64,000 nucleotides of DNA from Bromus sterilis (taxonomy: Eukaryota; Streptophyta; Magnoliopsida; Poales; Poaceae), in contig OX465598.1 in NCBI GenBank assembly GCA_950022295.1, positions 175,850,001 through 175,914,000 of the forward strand. Direction: 5' to 3'. Positions 35,875 to 47,735 of this stretch are shown piece after piece; within the stretch, counting starts at the first letter, position 1, and the number at the start of each line of letters is the position of its first letter. The notes below the pieces were generated by a model, which made no database searches, was not told the DNA's origin, and saw only the letters and a program-made list of their open reading frames with translations. A program made the position numbers and the translations under genes.

Positions 35875-38800
35875 ACTTGGGTAAGTGCTAGGGTTTGAGT
35901 GCCCCTGTGCATCATGTGAAAATTTCAAAAAGAAATTCAAAAATGGGGAAAAGAAAAGCCCTAGAGAATCTAATTCAAAAGGCCAGATAAAAATTGCTTC
36001 CAAAAATTCCTCTGGTATTTTTCAAAAGTCTTATAAATATGCATGATCACATATAAAGTAAAGTGGGTCCCACTGCATGCACCAAGATTTCTCAAAAATT
36101 CCAAAAAGGGCTTGGAAATTAAATAAATACCCTATTTGAATTAAAGTTCAAATTATTTGAATTTTAAAAAATGCCCAAACTTTGTGAGTGGCTAGCTATA
36201 TGCATTACAAGTCCACATAAAAATTTGGAGCATTTATTAAAATGCCTAGCTATTTAAATCCCAAGGCAAAACAAAGTAACAAAATAAGAAAAGAAGAGAA
36301 ATAGAAAAGGGGAAAACCCCTGGCTTTTCAGCCCAACTAAACCCCCTCCAGCCCACCAGCCAGCCCAGGCCCACCTCCCCCTTTGTCGCCTTCCTCAACC
36401 AGCTCGGTGGCGAGCTGGGAGGGCACGGCGACGCCACTGCGACGCTGGCGAGGCGCCTAGGCCCTCCCCTAGCCCCTCGGCTCGCCACAGAGATACCCAG
36501 ACCCCCAACACTCTTCCCTCTCTCTCTGGTCACCTCCCCCTCTCCCGCGTCGAATCCGTGACCACTCTGAGAGCTCACCGGAGCGGCCGTCGTGCTCCGA
36601 CATGGCCACCGATCCCCTCTCGACGAACCACCTTGTCCAGACGAACCGAAGTCGCCGTCTTCGTCGTCCCGCACCGCCAATTTGAGCTCTAGCCCTCTAC
36701 AGTCGATGCCAGCTTCACCGAACCGCACAGGCCACCCGTGAAGCTCCGGCGAGAAATCCTCCGCCACCTCACCTCCTCCGGCCTCCTCGAGCTCGCCACT
36801 GCCCTCAGGGTGAGCAGGCGATCATTTCCCCTCTCTCCCCGCTTTTTTCCGAGCACCATAGCGCAAGAACACCCCCACCAGTCACCGGCCGCCGCAGTTC
36901 CTCGTCGCCGGCGTGCCTCGAGCCATCTCCATGGCCACCTGGACCCTCCCGTTAAACCACGGCATCACGGGGAGTCTTTTGGCGCAAACCCCGCGCATTT
37001 TGGTGCCTGGATTCGAGAATAACGTCACCGCCGCCGCACTGTTGCTCGCCGGTGAATCGCCGCCGGCGAGGCTGACGTGTCATCGGTTAATTAACTTAAC
37101 CCACCCACTAATCCTAGCCCTAACCCCACTGACTACTGGGCCCCAGCCCCTTAACCCCCTCTCTGTTAATTAAACAGAGAGGTTTAAACCCCTCTGCCAC
37201 TAATATGGCTGGCCCACCAGTCAGGATACCCCCCCCCCCACGTCACCCTGACCTCAACATGACGCAATAAAGGTTTTCCAGATTAAAAATAATTCCAGAG
37301 AAATAAGAAAAATCCAGAAAATAGCCAAAACATCAATAAATCATAGAATATTCATATTAACTCCAAATTGGAAAAATAATATATGAAAAATGATTAGCAG
37401 AAAATTCTCTATCGAAATATCCAACTTTCAACCATGTTCGAGTTGATCTTAAATTGAGACCAGTAGCTTTTGCACTTTGAACCAATACAATGTAAACTTG
37501 GTCACTTGTACATCAGAGACATATTACACACATGATCACATGGTTTTCAAAGAACAAACAATAGCAATTGCAATTTGGTTAAATTGAAATTCATATGTGG
37601 AGTTTGAATTTTCATTTCAAAAGCAATACACTTCATTTAAATCAAATGTACCACAAACCAGCACCATTCACATCATGGACAACATTATCATGTGATTGTG
37701 CATTTAAATTCAATGTTGCCCCCTTCTTGTTGATGATTGTGCCGGTAACAGTGCCTCCGAGACGGTGATCACCCCCGAAGAAGAAGACCACCGTTAAGAC
37801 CCGTGTATCGTCAGCAAGGCAAGAAAACCCCATTGATCATGTTTATAAAATCCTATTTCCCTCTCAGTCTCACTTATGCATGTTTAGGAGATCACCGAGA
37901 CACGTTCTCTCACATAGTTGAACCCATTCCGATGCATGACTTATCATTTTGTCACCGTATTAAGCAAACCACAATCCTAGCAGATATATGAGTTGAATGA
38001 TGAGCATGTAGCCCCTACAACTGTTACTGCTTATTGCTGCTTAGTGGTACAATGAGGTTACATTGAATGTGAGTCGGGATGGATGATCACAGTGATGCTG
38101 ATGATAACGTGTTGGTGAATCCACCCTAATACAAGGTGGACGATGAGAGGCTGTGTAGGAGTACACAGTGGGTTGTCTCATTGAACACCGCCTTCAGCAC
38201 TGAGTTCTTGTATGGTAATCCAAGACAAAGAGTACAACCACACATTGGGCTCACTGACCCCTCTCGGCCTAGTACCTTGATCCGTGTTGACGTCCAGGAG
38301 TCACATTACTTCGGGCTTTCCATTTGGCATGTGCATGGAAAAAGAATGAAGGAATGGTTGCATCATATAGATATGTGGGGTGCACCTGTGAGGCAGGAAA
38401 ACCATCTGCCAAAGGTGGCGTCTCGGTCACTTGCATTGTTTGAGTCCGTTTCGTTGATCCGGCCGGGCTTTCGAGCGGAGGAAACTCAGATAGTCGACTC
38501 CTGGAATAGACCGGTTGTGAGCGAAGTGTCGTGGTGAACATCCTCGCTGTCACCTCTTGAATGGTGGGGAGCAAAAGGCGGTAACCGATGGTCATGTGTG
38601 TGTAGTTTACACCCTTGCAAGGTTAACAAAACTATTCGAATAGCCGCGTCCGCGGTCATGGACTACTTGGAACTTGTACCTGATTATTAGACAACTTGAA
38701 TGGATACTCTAAAACTCGCAAGATAAGTGTGAGTGCTATGGCATGCTTTCTCGTGGGGAAGTCGAGGAAGTATCCATAGTGGTGTATTGGTTGGAGACTT

Positions 38801-39571
38801 GGATAGTGGACTCGTGTACGCTTCTTACCTCAAGTTTGGTACTCGTAGTTCAGGACTAGCCAAGTCAAAGCTGGCACTTCTGCATGTTGAACCCCACCTC
38901 CTTTACCTTGAAACGTGAGCATGAGTAGTGTAGTTCTGATGTAAGTCTTGCTGAGTACGACTTTGTACTCACGTTTGCTTATTCTATGTTTTAGATGGAA
39001 ACCCCGACCCCGATGGATTCACCTTCCTGAAGCTCGACGTTGACTAAGCTAGTATAGTTCCAGACAGCAGTCTGGTCCCTCGTGGAAGGGCATGTATGTT
39101 TACAAGGCTTCTCTAAGCCATTTGTTAAACTTGTCTGTACTCAGACCTAATTTTCTTCCGTTGTATGATGTAATGATGATCGCAGACATGTGATCTTTGT
39201 ATGCTCTATGTGTAAGTCAATAAAGAAGTACTTTGTAGAGTTATGGGATGATACCTGATGTTCATACTAGACATGTGTGCTGCGTGTATGATTATAACAT
39301 GCATGTCTTAGTATGGGTTCTCGAGACCTTAGTTGGATCTGGCTGGCGGTCTTTTATACACCAAGTGGCCCTTAGATGTGCGCAGCTTGCGGCATCGCGA
39401 TGCGATTGCTCGTGACTCTGTCACGTGCACACTTTGTTGTATGATCGAGCCCGCCCTAGACCCCGACTAAGTGATCGGGCTGGAGTCTGTTTATGTAAAG
39501 GTTATGATTCAATCGATAACATGGTTGAGGCGACTTGTCTATGAGTATGGGATTTCACCACCCATATTCAT
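35875..39571 (+). repeat. Fragment of another long gypsy LTR
   Basis: No coding genes recognised. It has the same plan as the other long LTRs here: an AT-rich start, a GC-rich centre (36360-37100), and a 3' part with the hairpin TGAGTAC-GACTTT-GTACTCA at 38952-38971, the same arms as in LTR copy 1. No LTR start, end or primer site was found, so both ends are probably truncated. The right end abuts the broken integrase at 39572. That the last 280 bp belong to the same element is uncertain. Confidence 0.5.
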
Positions 39572-42289
39572 TTAGACTTGTGAGCGGGCGATGAGGACCC
39601 ATCTCAGTTGATCATCCGGCCTGGATGGGATGCCCCTCACGTATGATGCTTTCCGAGAGTGTTCTGTGCTTGGCCTTGTCTGCTTAGACAAGTGGGTACG
39701 GCTCTCGTCTCTCCATGTGATTGAGTTGTGACTGGAATTACATACGCATATTCCGGGTCCCGACATACTAGTAGATGTGTTCGGCCTCCTTTTGAAGATT
39801 TCTTGAGTGGACCCACCATATCGAGTCCCCAGGTGGCGAACGGCCAGGATAACGGTATGGATTTGAGTTCTGATGCTGGGGCGTGCGGCCTGCTGGCGAA
39901 TTTTTGGCAGGAGATGCAGCGTCGTACGATGTCTTCCGCGTTTTTCATTGCGGTTGGCCAGTAGAATCCCGCTCGAAAGGATTTGGCCACGAGTGCACGA
40001 CTGCTCGCGTGGTGCCCGCAAGTGCCTTCGTGGATCTCGAGCAATAGGGCCTTGTCGTCTTCTTCCTCGGCTTGAGAGACCTGAGAGATGCTGCGCTTGT
40101 AGAGCTGTCCGTTGATTACTGTGAATGCTTTAGATCGTCGGCTGATGCGTTGGGCTTCTGCGACGTCTTGTGGTAAGGTGCCTTCGATTAGGAATCGAAA
40201 GAACGGTTTTGCCAAAGCTAGACATTCGGGTGCGGCTGGTTCTGCTTCCTTGACTGCTTCGTTGCCTGCGTCGTCTGTTGGGTTCGCCGCTACTACTTGT
40301 GTTGGTTCGTTTGTGTCTTCCTCCTCTGCGACTGCCTCCAGTGCGGGTTCCTTGGTTTTGATTGACCTCTGGCTGATGCTTTCGAGGAAAACGCCTCGAG
40401 GGATTGGTCCTCGGAGTGATCCGATGTTTGCGAGCTCGTCTGCTTCTGTGTTATTTGCTCTAGAGGCGTAGTTTAGCTCGCAGCCATCGAATCCTCCTTC
40501 CAGGGTGTTGTAGAGCTTCTGGTAAGCCATCATGTTTTCTGCGACTGCTTCACAGTCTCTCATTGCCTGCTGGACGACGAGGTTAGAGTCGCCGTAGATT
40601 GAGAGACGAGTGGCGCCGCAAGCTTTTGTCATGCGCATACCATGGAGTAGTGCCTCGTATTTTGCTTCGTTGTTTGAGGCATTGCTGAAGTTGATCTGAA
40701 GTACGTATCTGAGTTTGGCTCCTTTGGGGGATATTAGTACGACGCCTGCTCCAGCTCCTTGCTGTCTTTTTGACCCGTTGAAGAACATTGTCCATGAGTT
40801 GGACAGGTCTGGGGGGCGGATGTTTGCACTTCTGTCCACTCGACCAGAAAGTCTGGGAGTACTTGGGCTTTGCTCGCCGTTGGGTGTTTGAATTGTAGGT
40901 CACGGGGACTGAGCTTGATGTTCCATTCGGCGACTCGGCCAATTGCTCCAGGATTGTTGAGGATGTCTATGAGTGGTGCGCTGCTCACGATCGTGATGCG
41001 GTGCTCGTCTAAGTAATGTGTTACTTTCCTTGAAGTCATGACGATGGCGTATACGAGCTTCTGGTAGTGCGGGTACCGCTGCTGAGATTTTGTGAGGAGC
41101 ATGCTTAGGTAGTAGATTGGTCTTTGGATGCTTTGGATTTTGCCTTCTTCCATGCGCTCAACGACAAGCGTCGTGCTAACTACGCTGTTGCGTGCCGCTA
41201 TGTAGAGGTAGAGAGGTTCTTGCCCCTTGGGCACCGCCAGGATTGGTGGTGTCAAGAGGGTCTTCTTTAGGTCTGCGAATGCGTTGCGGGCTTCCTCAGT
41301 TCACTCGAATTTTTTCCTTTTCTGAGCAACTGGTAGAATGGTAGGGTCCTTTCTCCCAGCCTGCGGATGAAGCAACTCAGTGCTGCGAGTTTTCCTGTGA
41401 GTTGTTGTACGCCCCGGATGTTAACTGGTTCTTGCATCTTGGCGATTGCTTGGACTTTTTCAGGGTTTTCTTCGACTCCTCGAGAAGAGACCATGTACCC
41501 GAGAAGTTTTCTGGCTGGGACGCCGAACATGCACTGTTTTGGATTGACCTTGATTCTGTATTTGTTGAGAGCGGCGAAGGTTTCGCGGAGGTCGTCGAGT
41601 AGCGTGCTTGCGCTGTAGGTTTTGATGACGATGTCGTGGACATAGACTTGTACGTTTGTACCAATTTGATCTCTCAGGCACGCTTGCATCATCCGTTGGT
41701 ACGTGGCTCCAGCGTTTTTCAATCCGAAAGGCATTGTTATGTAGCAGAATACGCCCTAGGGGGTGATGAATGAGGTGTGTTCTTCGTCTTCTTCCTTCAT
41801 CCTGATTTGGTTGTATCCTGAGTAGGCGTCGAGGAAGGATAGGAGATCGCATCCTGCGGTGGAGTCAATTATCTGGTCTATCCTTGGTAAGGGAAAGTGG
41901 TCCTTCGGGCAATGTTTTTTGACGGGCTCATAGTCGACGCACATCCGTAGTACGTCGGTGTCCTTTTTAGGTACCAAGACTGGGTTTTTGATCCAGGTGT
42001 CCTTCTTCGTCTCCCGGATGAATTACGCGTCGAGTAGTCGGTTGATCTCTTCTCCAATGGCTCTACGCTTGGGTTTTGAGAATTGGCGCAACGCCTGCTT
42101 TACTGGTTTGGTGTTTGGATGTATGTGCAGTGCGTGTACTGCAGACTCTTGTGGTATTCAGGGCATGTCGGCCGGGCACCAGGCGAAGATTTTCCACTCT
42201 TCGCGGAGGAGGGCCATGAGGGCGGCTGCTTGTTCCTCTGGGAGACGGGCATAGATTCGAACCGTCTTGTCCGGGTCCGTTGGGTGAAC
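39572..42289 (-). pseudogene. pol of the minus Tat element: RT, RNase H, second RNase H, integrase N-part
   Basis: Minus-strand pieces in order: an RT lead-in (REEWKIFAWCPADMP); RT at 41977-41267 with MCVDYEPV, FLDAYSGYNQI, MPFGLKNAGATYQRMM, and YVHD in place of YVDD at 41644-41633; RNase H at 41255-40850; a second, archaeal-like RNase H from 40839 (FFNGSK in place of the usual Asp, then NNEAKYEALLHGM, YGDSNLVVQQ, NTEADELAN); and the integrase zinc domain (HEGTCGHH, CISCQKFA) with WGLDMVGPL. Several stops and frameshifts split it. It ends within integrase at 39572. Changed catalytic residues in RT and the second RNase H show it is dead. Confidence 0.85.
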
Positions 42290-42510
42290 TTAGTGCAAAA
42301 CAGGTCATTAGAACCGGTTCTGGGAGGCCATTAGAACCGGTTTTGGCAACCGGTGCTAAAGGTTTGGTGCTAGAGGGTGAACCCCTTTAGAACCGGTTGC
42401 TCACGAACCGGTTCTAAAATCTCTGCAACCAGCCACGTGGTGGCAGGTCGTGCGCGGGGGCTCGGGAACCTTTAGCACGGGTTTGTAACACAAACCGATT
42501 CTAAAGGTTT
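42290..42510. repeat. Left terminal and subterminal repeats of the CACTA element
   Basis: Several copies in both orientations of TTTAGAACCGGTT or AACCGGTGCTAAAGG. They are likely transposase-binding sites by analogy with En/Spm. Confidence 0.75.
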
Positions 42511-42852
42511 AGAGGTTTAAGTTTTTTTAATTATTTATTTTTGGTTTTAATAGTTTAGGGTTTAGGGTTTTTTAATTCTTTTCTTTTGGGTTTAGGATTA
42601 CTGTTTATTTTACGCTATTATATAATGTACAATGCATATAAAAATATATATATATACATGTAGAATATCTCGTAGCTAGCTAGAACCATCATATATAGTA
42701 GAATTATCGTACCTCCAACATATATATACATCGATCATATATAGTACTAGTGCCTCACCACCGCCCCTCTTTGCTTTCCTCGAGCCCACAACAGTGGAGG
42801 GCATTTGAATATACATACAGTTACATTATATGGACAACACACCAGTTTCCTA
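42511..42852. other. AT-rich 3' flank of CACTA ORF2
   Basis: No gene recognised. Contains TTTAGGGTTTAGGG-like short repeats near 42546 and alternating AT runs near 42645. Confidence 0.4.
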
Positions 42853-45800
42853 TTACATATGGTAAGGGAATTCTCCGGTCGACTTATTTATGACTTCACA
42901 AAGAAGAAATCCCTCTATTTCCTCTTGAAGTGCTCGCATGCGATCATTTATGTCGAGTTTATCCCGCTTCTCCCAAATCTTATTATTTAAAGAAGATGAT
43001 CAATATATGAATATATTACATATGGTAAGAACAAAGTATAGATAGTATTTACGTACCATCATTGTTCTTTGATTAAACTTTTGGGTCATATAGTGAATGT
43101 TCTCCATTACGATGTAAGCACAAGGTTCATTCCCCGATGTCTGCCTCACACACTTCACAACAAAATAGAATTCAAACAGATTTAATAATCAAGCATATAT
43201 ATGATAATGGTATATTGAAACTAGAAATATAATTAAATCGAATGTTCTCTCACATATTTATCGCACTGCCACGTCAACTTCTCCTTCCATTCACCGCGCT
43301 CGAGTTTTTTGAACTTTCCCCAAACTCTGTCGTCAAAGAAAATGAATAAAGGAGTTAATTACTTGATATAACAGAAACTTAAAGTGAACACTAAAGAAGC
43401 CTACATGTGTGATAATGATTAAAATTACCTGGCGAATGAGTTCTTAATTTCTTTATACTCACTAATATCTTTACGTAGTGAGTCCATTACTGTAACCCTT
43501 CCTTTTTCCATTTCAATGTCTAGCAGGATGAAGTGATAGCTGCTCACACGTAAGCGGGTATCACTTATATAACAATATCGAGTAAGAAAAACTATAATTT
43601 GTAGTACAAAATAATGACACTCACTTGAAGTTGTAAGGAAATAGTATATGTTCTTCTGCATGTAGATCCCTCAAACTTTTAAGAAAAAGGGTCTCTGCGA
43701 ATTCTGTATTATGTTTTACTGTTACTTCATGTATGGTATTTGGGTCAATGAACCCAATGCCAAAGACTCCAGCTTTTCTCATTTCGTACATCTTCATTCT
43801 GCGTAATACCACACACAAAAGAATATATATAGTGAGGATAGTACAGTCAATGACGTACGAGCTGAGCTAGAAAGAAATCACTTACAGACAATACAAACTG
43901 ACGATAGATTTGTCGAGTGCCAATTGATGGAATAACTGAAATAATTCTTCATTTGCAAGCCACAAGTCACCAGTTCCATTGTCGAAATAATCTGGCCTGA
44001 TCGGAATCCAGAAGCCGGTCATGTCGAACGATATAACTTCTGTGATGTACCACTTATGCAAGTTGCCCAATTGCGTTGATAATAGCTTCTCTTCTTCTTC
44101 AGTGACCATAGGCTCCCCTTTTGCATATTTCCTTTTTGGAGATGGCTCACCGGACAAGTCATCAAGGTTTAAAAATTGTTCAATAGTAAGACCCGCCTCT
44201 CTAGCAAATGCTCTTTGTTCGTCGGTTATCTCTTCCTGTTGCTTGGTATTCACCTTGAGCGGGGCTATTGATTGCACTGTCTGTTCTCCGAGTTGGGCAA
44301 CAGTTTTCCCGCATTTTTTACTGCCTGAGTGGCTGCTTCTTGAACCCTTTTGCAGAAAAGACTTGTTAATAGAGCGTTCGTAGTCTGAGAACACGGTCTT
44401 AACAGGGGGTTCAAACATCTTCAAGAAGTGTTGTACTGTTCCCTCGGGTATTTTCTCCTTCGGTGGCGGGGGAGGTTTCGGTGCAAGGTGCTTCGCCACG
44501 TCTTCATCCACTATGGCCTTGGTTTTAGATACACTCCTATCCCAGGGTAAGACCGGCGGACTCTTCTGGGGTTTAGCTTTCTTTGTTTTCTTCTTCGGTG
44601 GACTGCTATGACGCGGCGGAGGTCGATTAATTTTTGATTGTCGTGTTTGCCTTCTATCCATCGCGGGGGAGCTTGTGGGATCGGTTGGCGCTGCGGACTC
44701 GAGATGTGGGGTGGTTGTGGTGGAATCGACTGACGGGGCGGAGTCACGCTGCGCTCCACGGGGATGGATGGTGCAGGACTCGGCTGATGTTGCGGAGTCG
44801 CACTGCGCTCCATCTCGGGGAGGGGTGCAGGACTCGGCTGGTGCTGCGGAGTCGGGATGCAATCCATCTCGGGGGGTGGTGGTGAACTTGATGTCGAACG
44901 CGTTGGACTCATAATGGATGGAAATATGATCCATTGTTTTCTCCATAGATAGATACCACTTTGTTTGGCTTCTTTGAGGGTCTTCTGCCCTTCACCTCCA
45001 GGAATATCAAGGTTTAGTTCTTGATATTCCGTCACAACTTCATCCACCCCGACACGAGCATAGCCGGGTGGAATCGGATTGCAGTGGTGCAGTGCTCCAG
45101 ATGGATTCGTTAAAGCAAAGTCGTCCGCCACCTTAATGGATATATTGTTCATTTTGAAGATTACCTCGCAACGTTTCTGCTGTGTGATATCATCCACGGG
45201 GTAGTGACCATCATCGACCCCCGTGGAGCCCACACTGCTTTTCGTCATACATGGTACGGTAGTTGCTTCAGGTGGATCTTGAGTTGGCTGCGGTTGCTGG
45301 CTAAGTGACGCCTGTAGTCGCTCCTGCATATCCTTCATAGCATTTTCCAACTTTGAAAGACGGTCTGCTTCCAGCTTCTTCTTTCTTGCATGGCTTTTGT
45401 AAGTATCTTTATACTCCGCAAACCCCTCATACCATGGAACAACTCCTACGCCTCGCGTTCGTCCCGGATGTTCAGGATTCTTGAGGGCGCGTGTAAGCTC
45501 GTCGTTCTCTCTCTCGAGGATGAAAATCCCATTCCTAGCATCATCAATTGCATTTAGTATCTCTTGATCGGCTCCTTTAAGACTTGCCTTTATAATCACC
45601 TTCCCTGTCTTTGGGTCCAACTTTCCCCCATGCCCAAAAAACCAACTCCTGCACCTGGGTGGAAAATATATTGTGACTGGAGTGACCCCTGCAGCAATCA
45701 GCTTCTTCTCAAATGCATCCCACTTAGGCGACGCGGACTTGTAGCCACCTGTCCCCGTGGTATGGAAAAGCTTATGCTTCTCAGCATTAATCTTGTTTAT

Positions 45801-46595
45801 TTCCGACCGAAGTTTAGCTTCATCTGATTCGTTGTTCTCCACAAATTTTTCCCAATGTGCTTGTACCTTCGCTAGTGCTCCAGTGAAATTTGGAGTCTTC
45901 TTATTATTAGCAACGTATTTGGACAATAGCTTTACCTTCCAAGATCGGAATAGTTCTCCCATCTTCTTAAGAGCAGCATGCTTGACTTTCAACACATCGT
46001 CTGGTGTCGCCCAATCTGTTAGGGTGAAATATGATAAGAGTTTAGCCCAAAGATACTCTTTTGCTCTATCGCTGACAAAACTCTTGTTTCCACCTTCCTT
46101 TGGCTGATGCCATTCTTGAGTGCTAATCGGGATGTTATCTCTAACAATTACTCCGCATATAGCTATCCATTTCTTCACGTGAGCTTCCGGAGCATTCGGC
46201 TGGCCACTCAAACCGATCCCATCGATGTTGTACTTTACATCATCCCGCGGCAATTTGGCCGGGCCACGTTTTTCTTTGCTTGAAGAAGATTTGCTCGATC
46301 CGGGTTTCTAGAAGAAGAAATATTTGTTAAATATTAGTGGTAAATCAATTATTTGTAAATTTTATGATCACCAGAGGCCTTATATATATATTTATATATA
46401 TACCTCGGTAGACTTTGTTGTTAACTGAAGATCGTGTTCTTCTCCTTCGTCGAACATTCCCTCCCCGGAATCGTTCAGATATCGTGAGCCGTCATCATCG
46501 ATATCGGCGTCATCATGAGGGCCGATATCGGCTTCGGCGATAATTTCGTACATATCATCTTCTTGCTCTCTGCCGCTATTGAACACGTCGTCCAT
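42853..46595 (-). CDS. CACTA ORF2 with a C-terminal ULP1-like (C48) cysteine peptidase
   Basis: Proposed exons: 46595-46404, 46307-43886, 43798-43625, 43539-43429, 43326-43254, 43152-43057, 42978-42853. All introns are GT...AG and the joins keep frame. Exon 1 is acidic (MDDVFNSGREQ). Exon 2 begins KPGSSKSSSSKEKRGPAKLP and holds the domain typical of the second CACTA protein (CGVIVRDNIPIS, YLWAKLLSYFTL), a coiled stretch and a Pro-rich region. The later exons form a C48 peptidase: catalytic His in YHFILLDIE, Asp in VTVMDS, Gln in RQTSGNE and Cys in EPCAYIVMEN; the last residues are STGEFPYHM. The family cleaves SUMO-like conjugates; the substrate here is unknown. One frameshift in the Pro-rich part (about 44510-44700, where two frames overlap) is the only clear lesion. 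Confidence 0.75.
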
Positions 46596-46812
46596 AGCTT
46601 AACTAATATCGACGAGATGCAGAAAAAGATAAAACAATTTAGTATAAGCAAATATAGAAAATGACATCTCAAATAATCAAGTTCACATGCAACAATAATA
46701 TTAGAATAATAATCCAGCTTACATCTCGAATAATCCAGTTCACATATATGCAACACTAATATATATGTCGATCACTAGAGCTAGTACATATATATATATA
46801 ACATATCACTAG

Positions 46813-47208
46813 CTAAAACAGTAAACGACGTCGGCTCCGGCTGGCGGTGGACACCCAAAGAGAAGGAACCATCACCCACTCGTAGCTAGGGTGAGATCCC
46901 TGAAGCACCTGCCATAAACTGTAGTACCCGGCGTCCAACGCCGCCATGTAGCGACAGACGTGGTCGTCCTCCTCCCTGATACGTCGGCGTACAACCTCCT
47001 CGGGGGCCGGCTCCCTCCGCACCGACCGTGGCCCACGCAACCGCCGCCAAAGAAGATCCGGGTCGACGACAAGACCCGGATTCCTCCCTAAGTGACGCAC
47101 CCCGGAAACCACCTCCCAGTGCCATCCCGGCGGAGCCCAGTCCAAGACATTGCGCATCCCATCAAGAACTCCCGGAGCGCGACGGTAACGAGGATGCGGG
47201 CCCGGCAT
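46813..47208 (-). CDS. 131-codon CACTA ORF of unknown function
   Basis: Intact from ATG 47208 (MPGPHPRYRRAPGVLDGM) to TAA. It is Arg-, Pro- and Trp-rich (DWAPPGWHWEVV, EEVVRRRIREEDDHVCRYM, HPSYEWVMVPSLWVS). No domain recognised and no signal or membrane segment. Its GC-rich codon use contrasts with AT-rich flanks. It lies upstream of ORF2 on the same strand with about 220 bp between. I believe similar ORFs occur in other grass CACTA elements, but could not check. Confidence 0.5.
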   Translation of the reverse strand: MPGPHPRYRRAPGVLDGMRNVLDWAPPGWHWEVVSGVRHLGRNPGLVVDPDLLWRRLRGPRSVRREPAPEEVVRRRIREEDDHVCRYMAALDAGYYSLWQVLQGSHPSYEWVMVPSLWVSTASRSRRRLLF

Positions 47209-47399
47209 TCTCACTAATGAAACTAATAAAATTACAACTAAAAATATCTTAATATTTTCATGTTAATAGCTATTGATCTATAGCTCAAATTGTAGAACAT
47301 CTCATATATATATATATACTAATAATATTTAGAACAATATATATACTAATAATATTTATAACAATATATATACTAACAAAATTTCATATATATACTTGA

Positions 47400-47735
47400 C
47401 AACAAGGCTTACAACAAAAAAATTCATCTAGCAAAATGTTCATGTAGCAAAAATGTTCATCTAGCAAAATGTTCATCTAGAAAAATGATCATCTAACAAC
47501 ATGTTCACATCTAGCAAAATATTCATCTAGCAAAATTGTTCATCTAGAAAAATTGTTCATCTAGCAACATTTTCATCTAGCAAAATATTCATCTAGAAAA
47601 GTCCATCTAGCAAAAATGTCCATCTAGCAAAAATGTCCATCTAGCAAAATGTTCATCTAGCAAAATTGTTCATCTAGCAAAATTGTTCATCTAGCAACAT
47701 TTTCATCTAGCAAAATATTCATCTAGCATCGTCGT
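47400..47735. repeat. Minisatellite of a 16-18 bp unit inside the CACTA element
   Basis: About twenty irregular copies of TGTTCATCTAGCAAAA. It lies between the 131-codon ORF and the internal subterminal-type repeats. Confidence 0.85.

Noticed and set aside
35875..39571. Possible host gene in the region without recognised transposon protein
   Set aside because: No ORF with a domain or splice pattern. The plan and hairpin match long gypsy LTRs.
44511..44946. Two long overlapping minus-strand frames, possibly two genes
   Set aside because: Both are Pro-rich and continue one another around a frameshift; they are treated as one ORF2 with a lesion.
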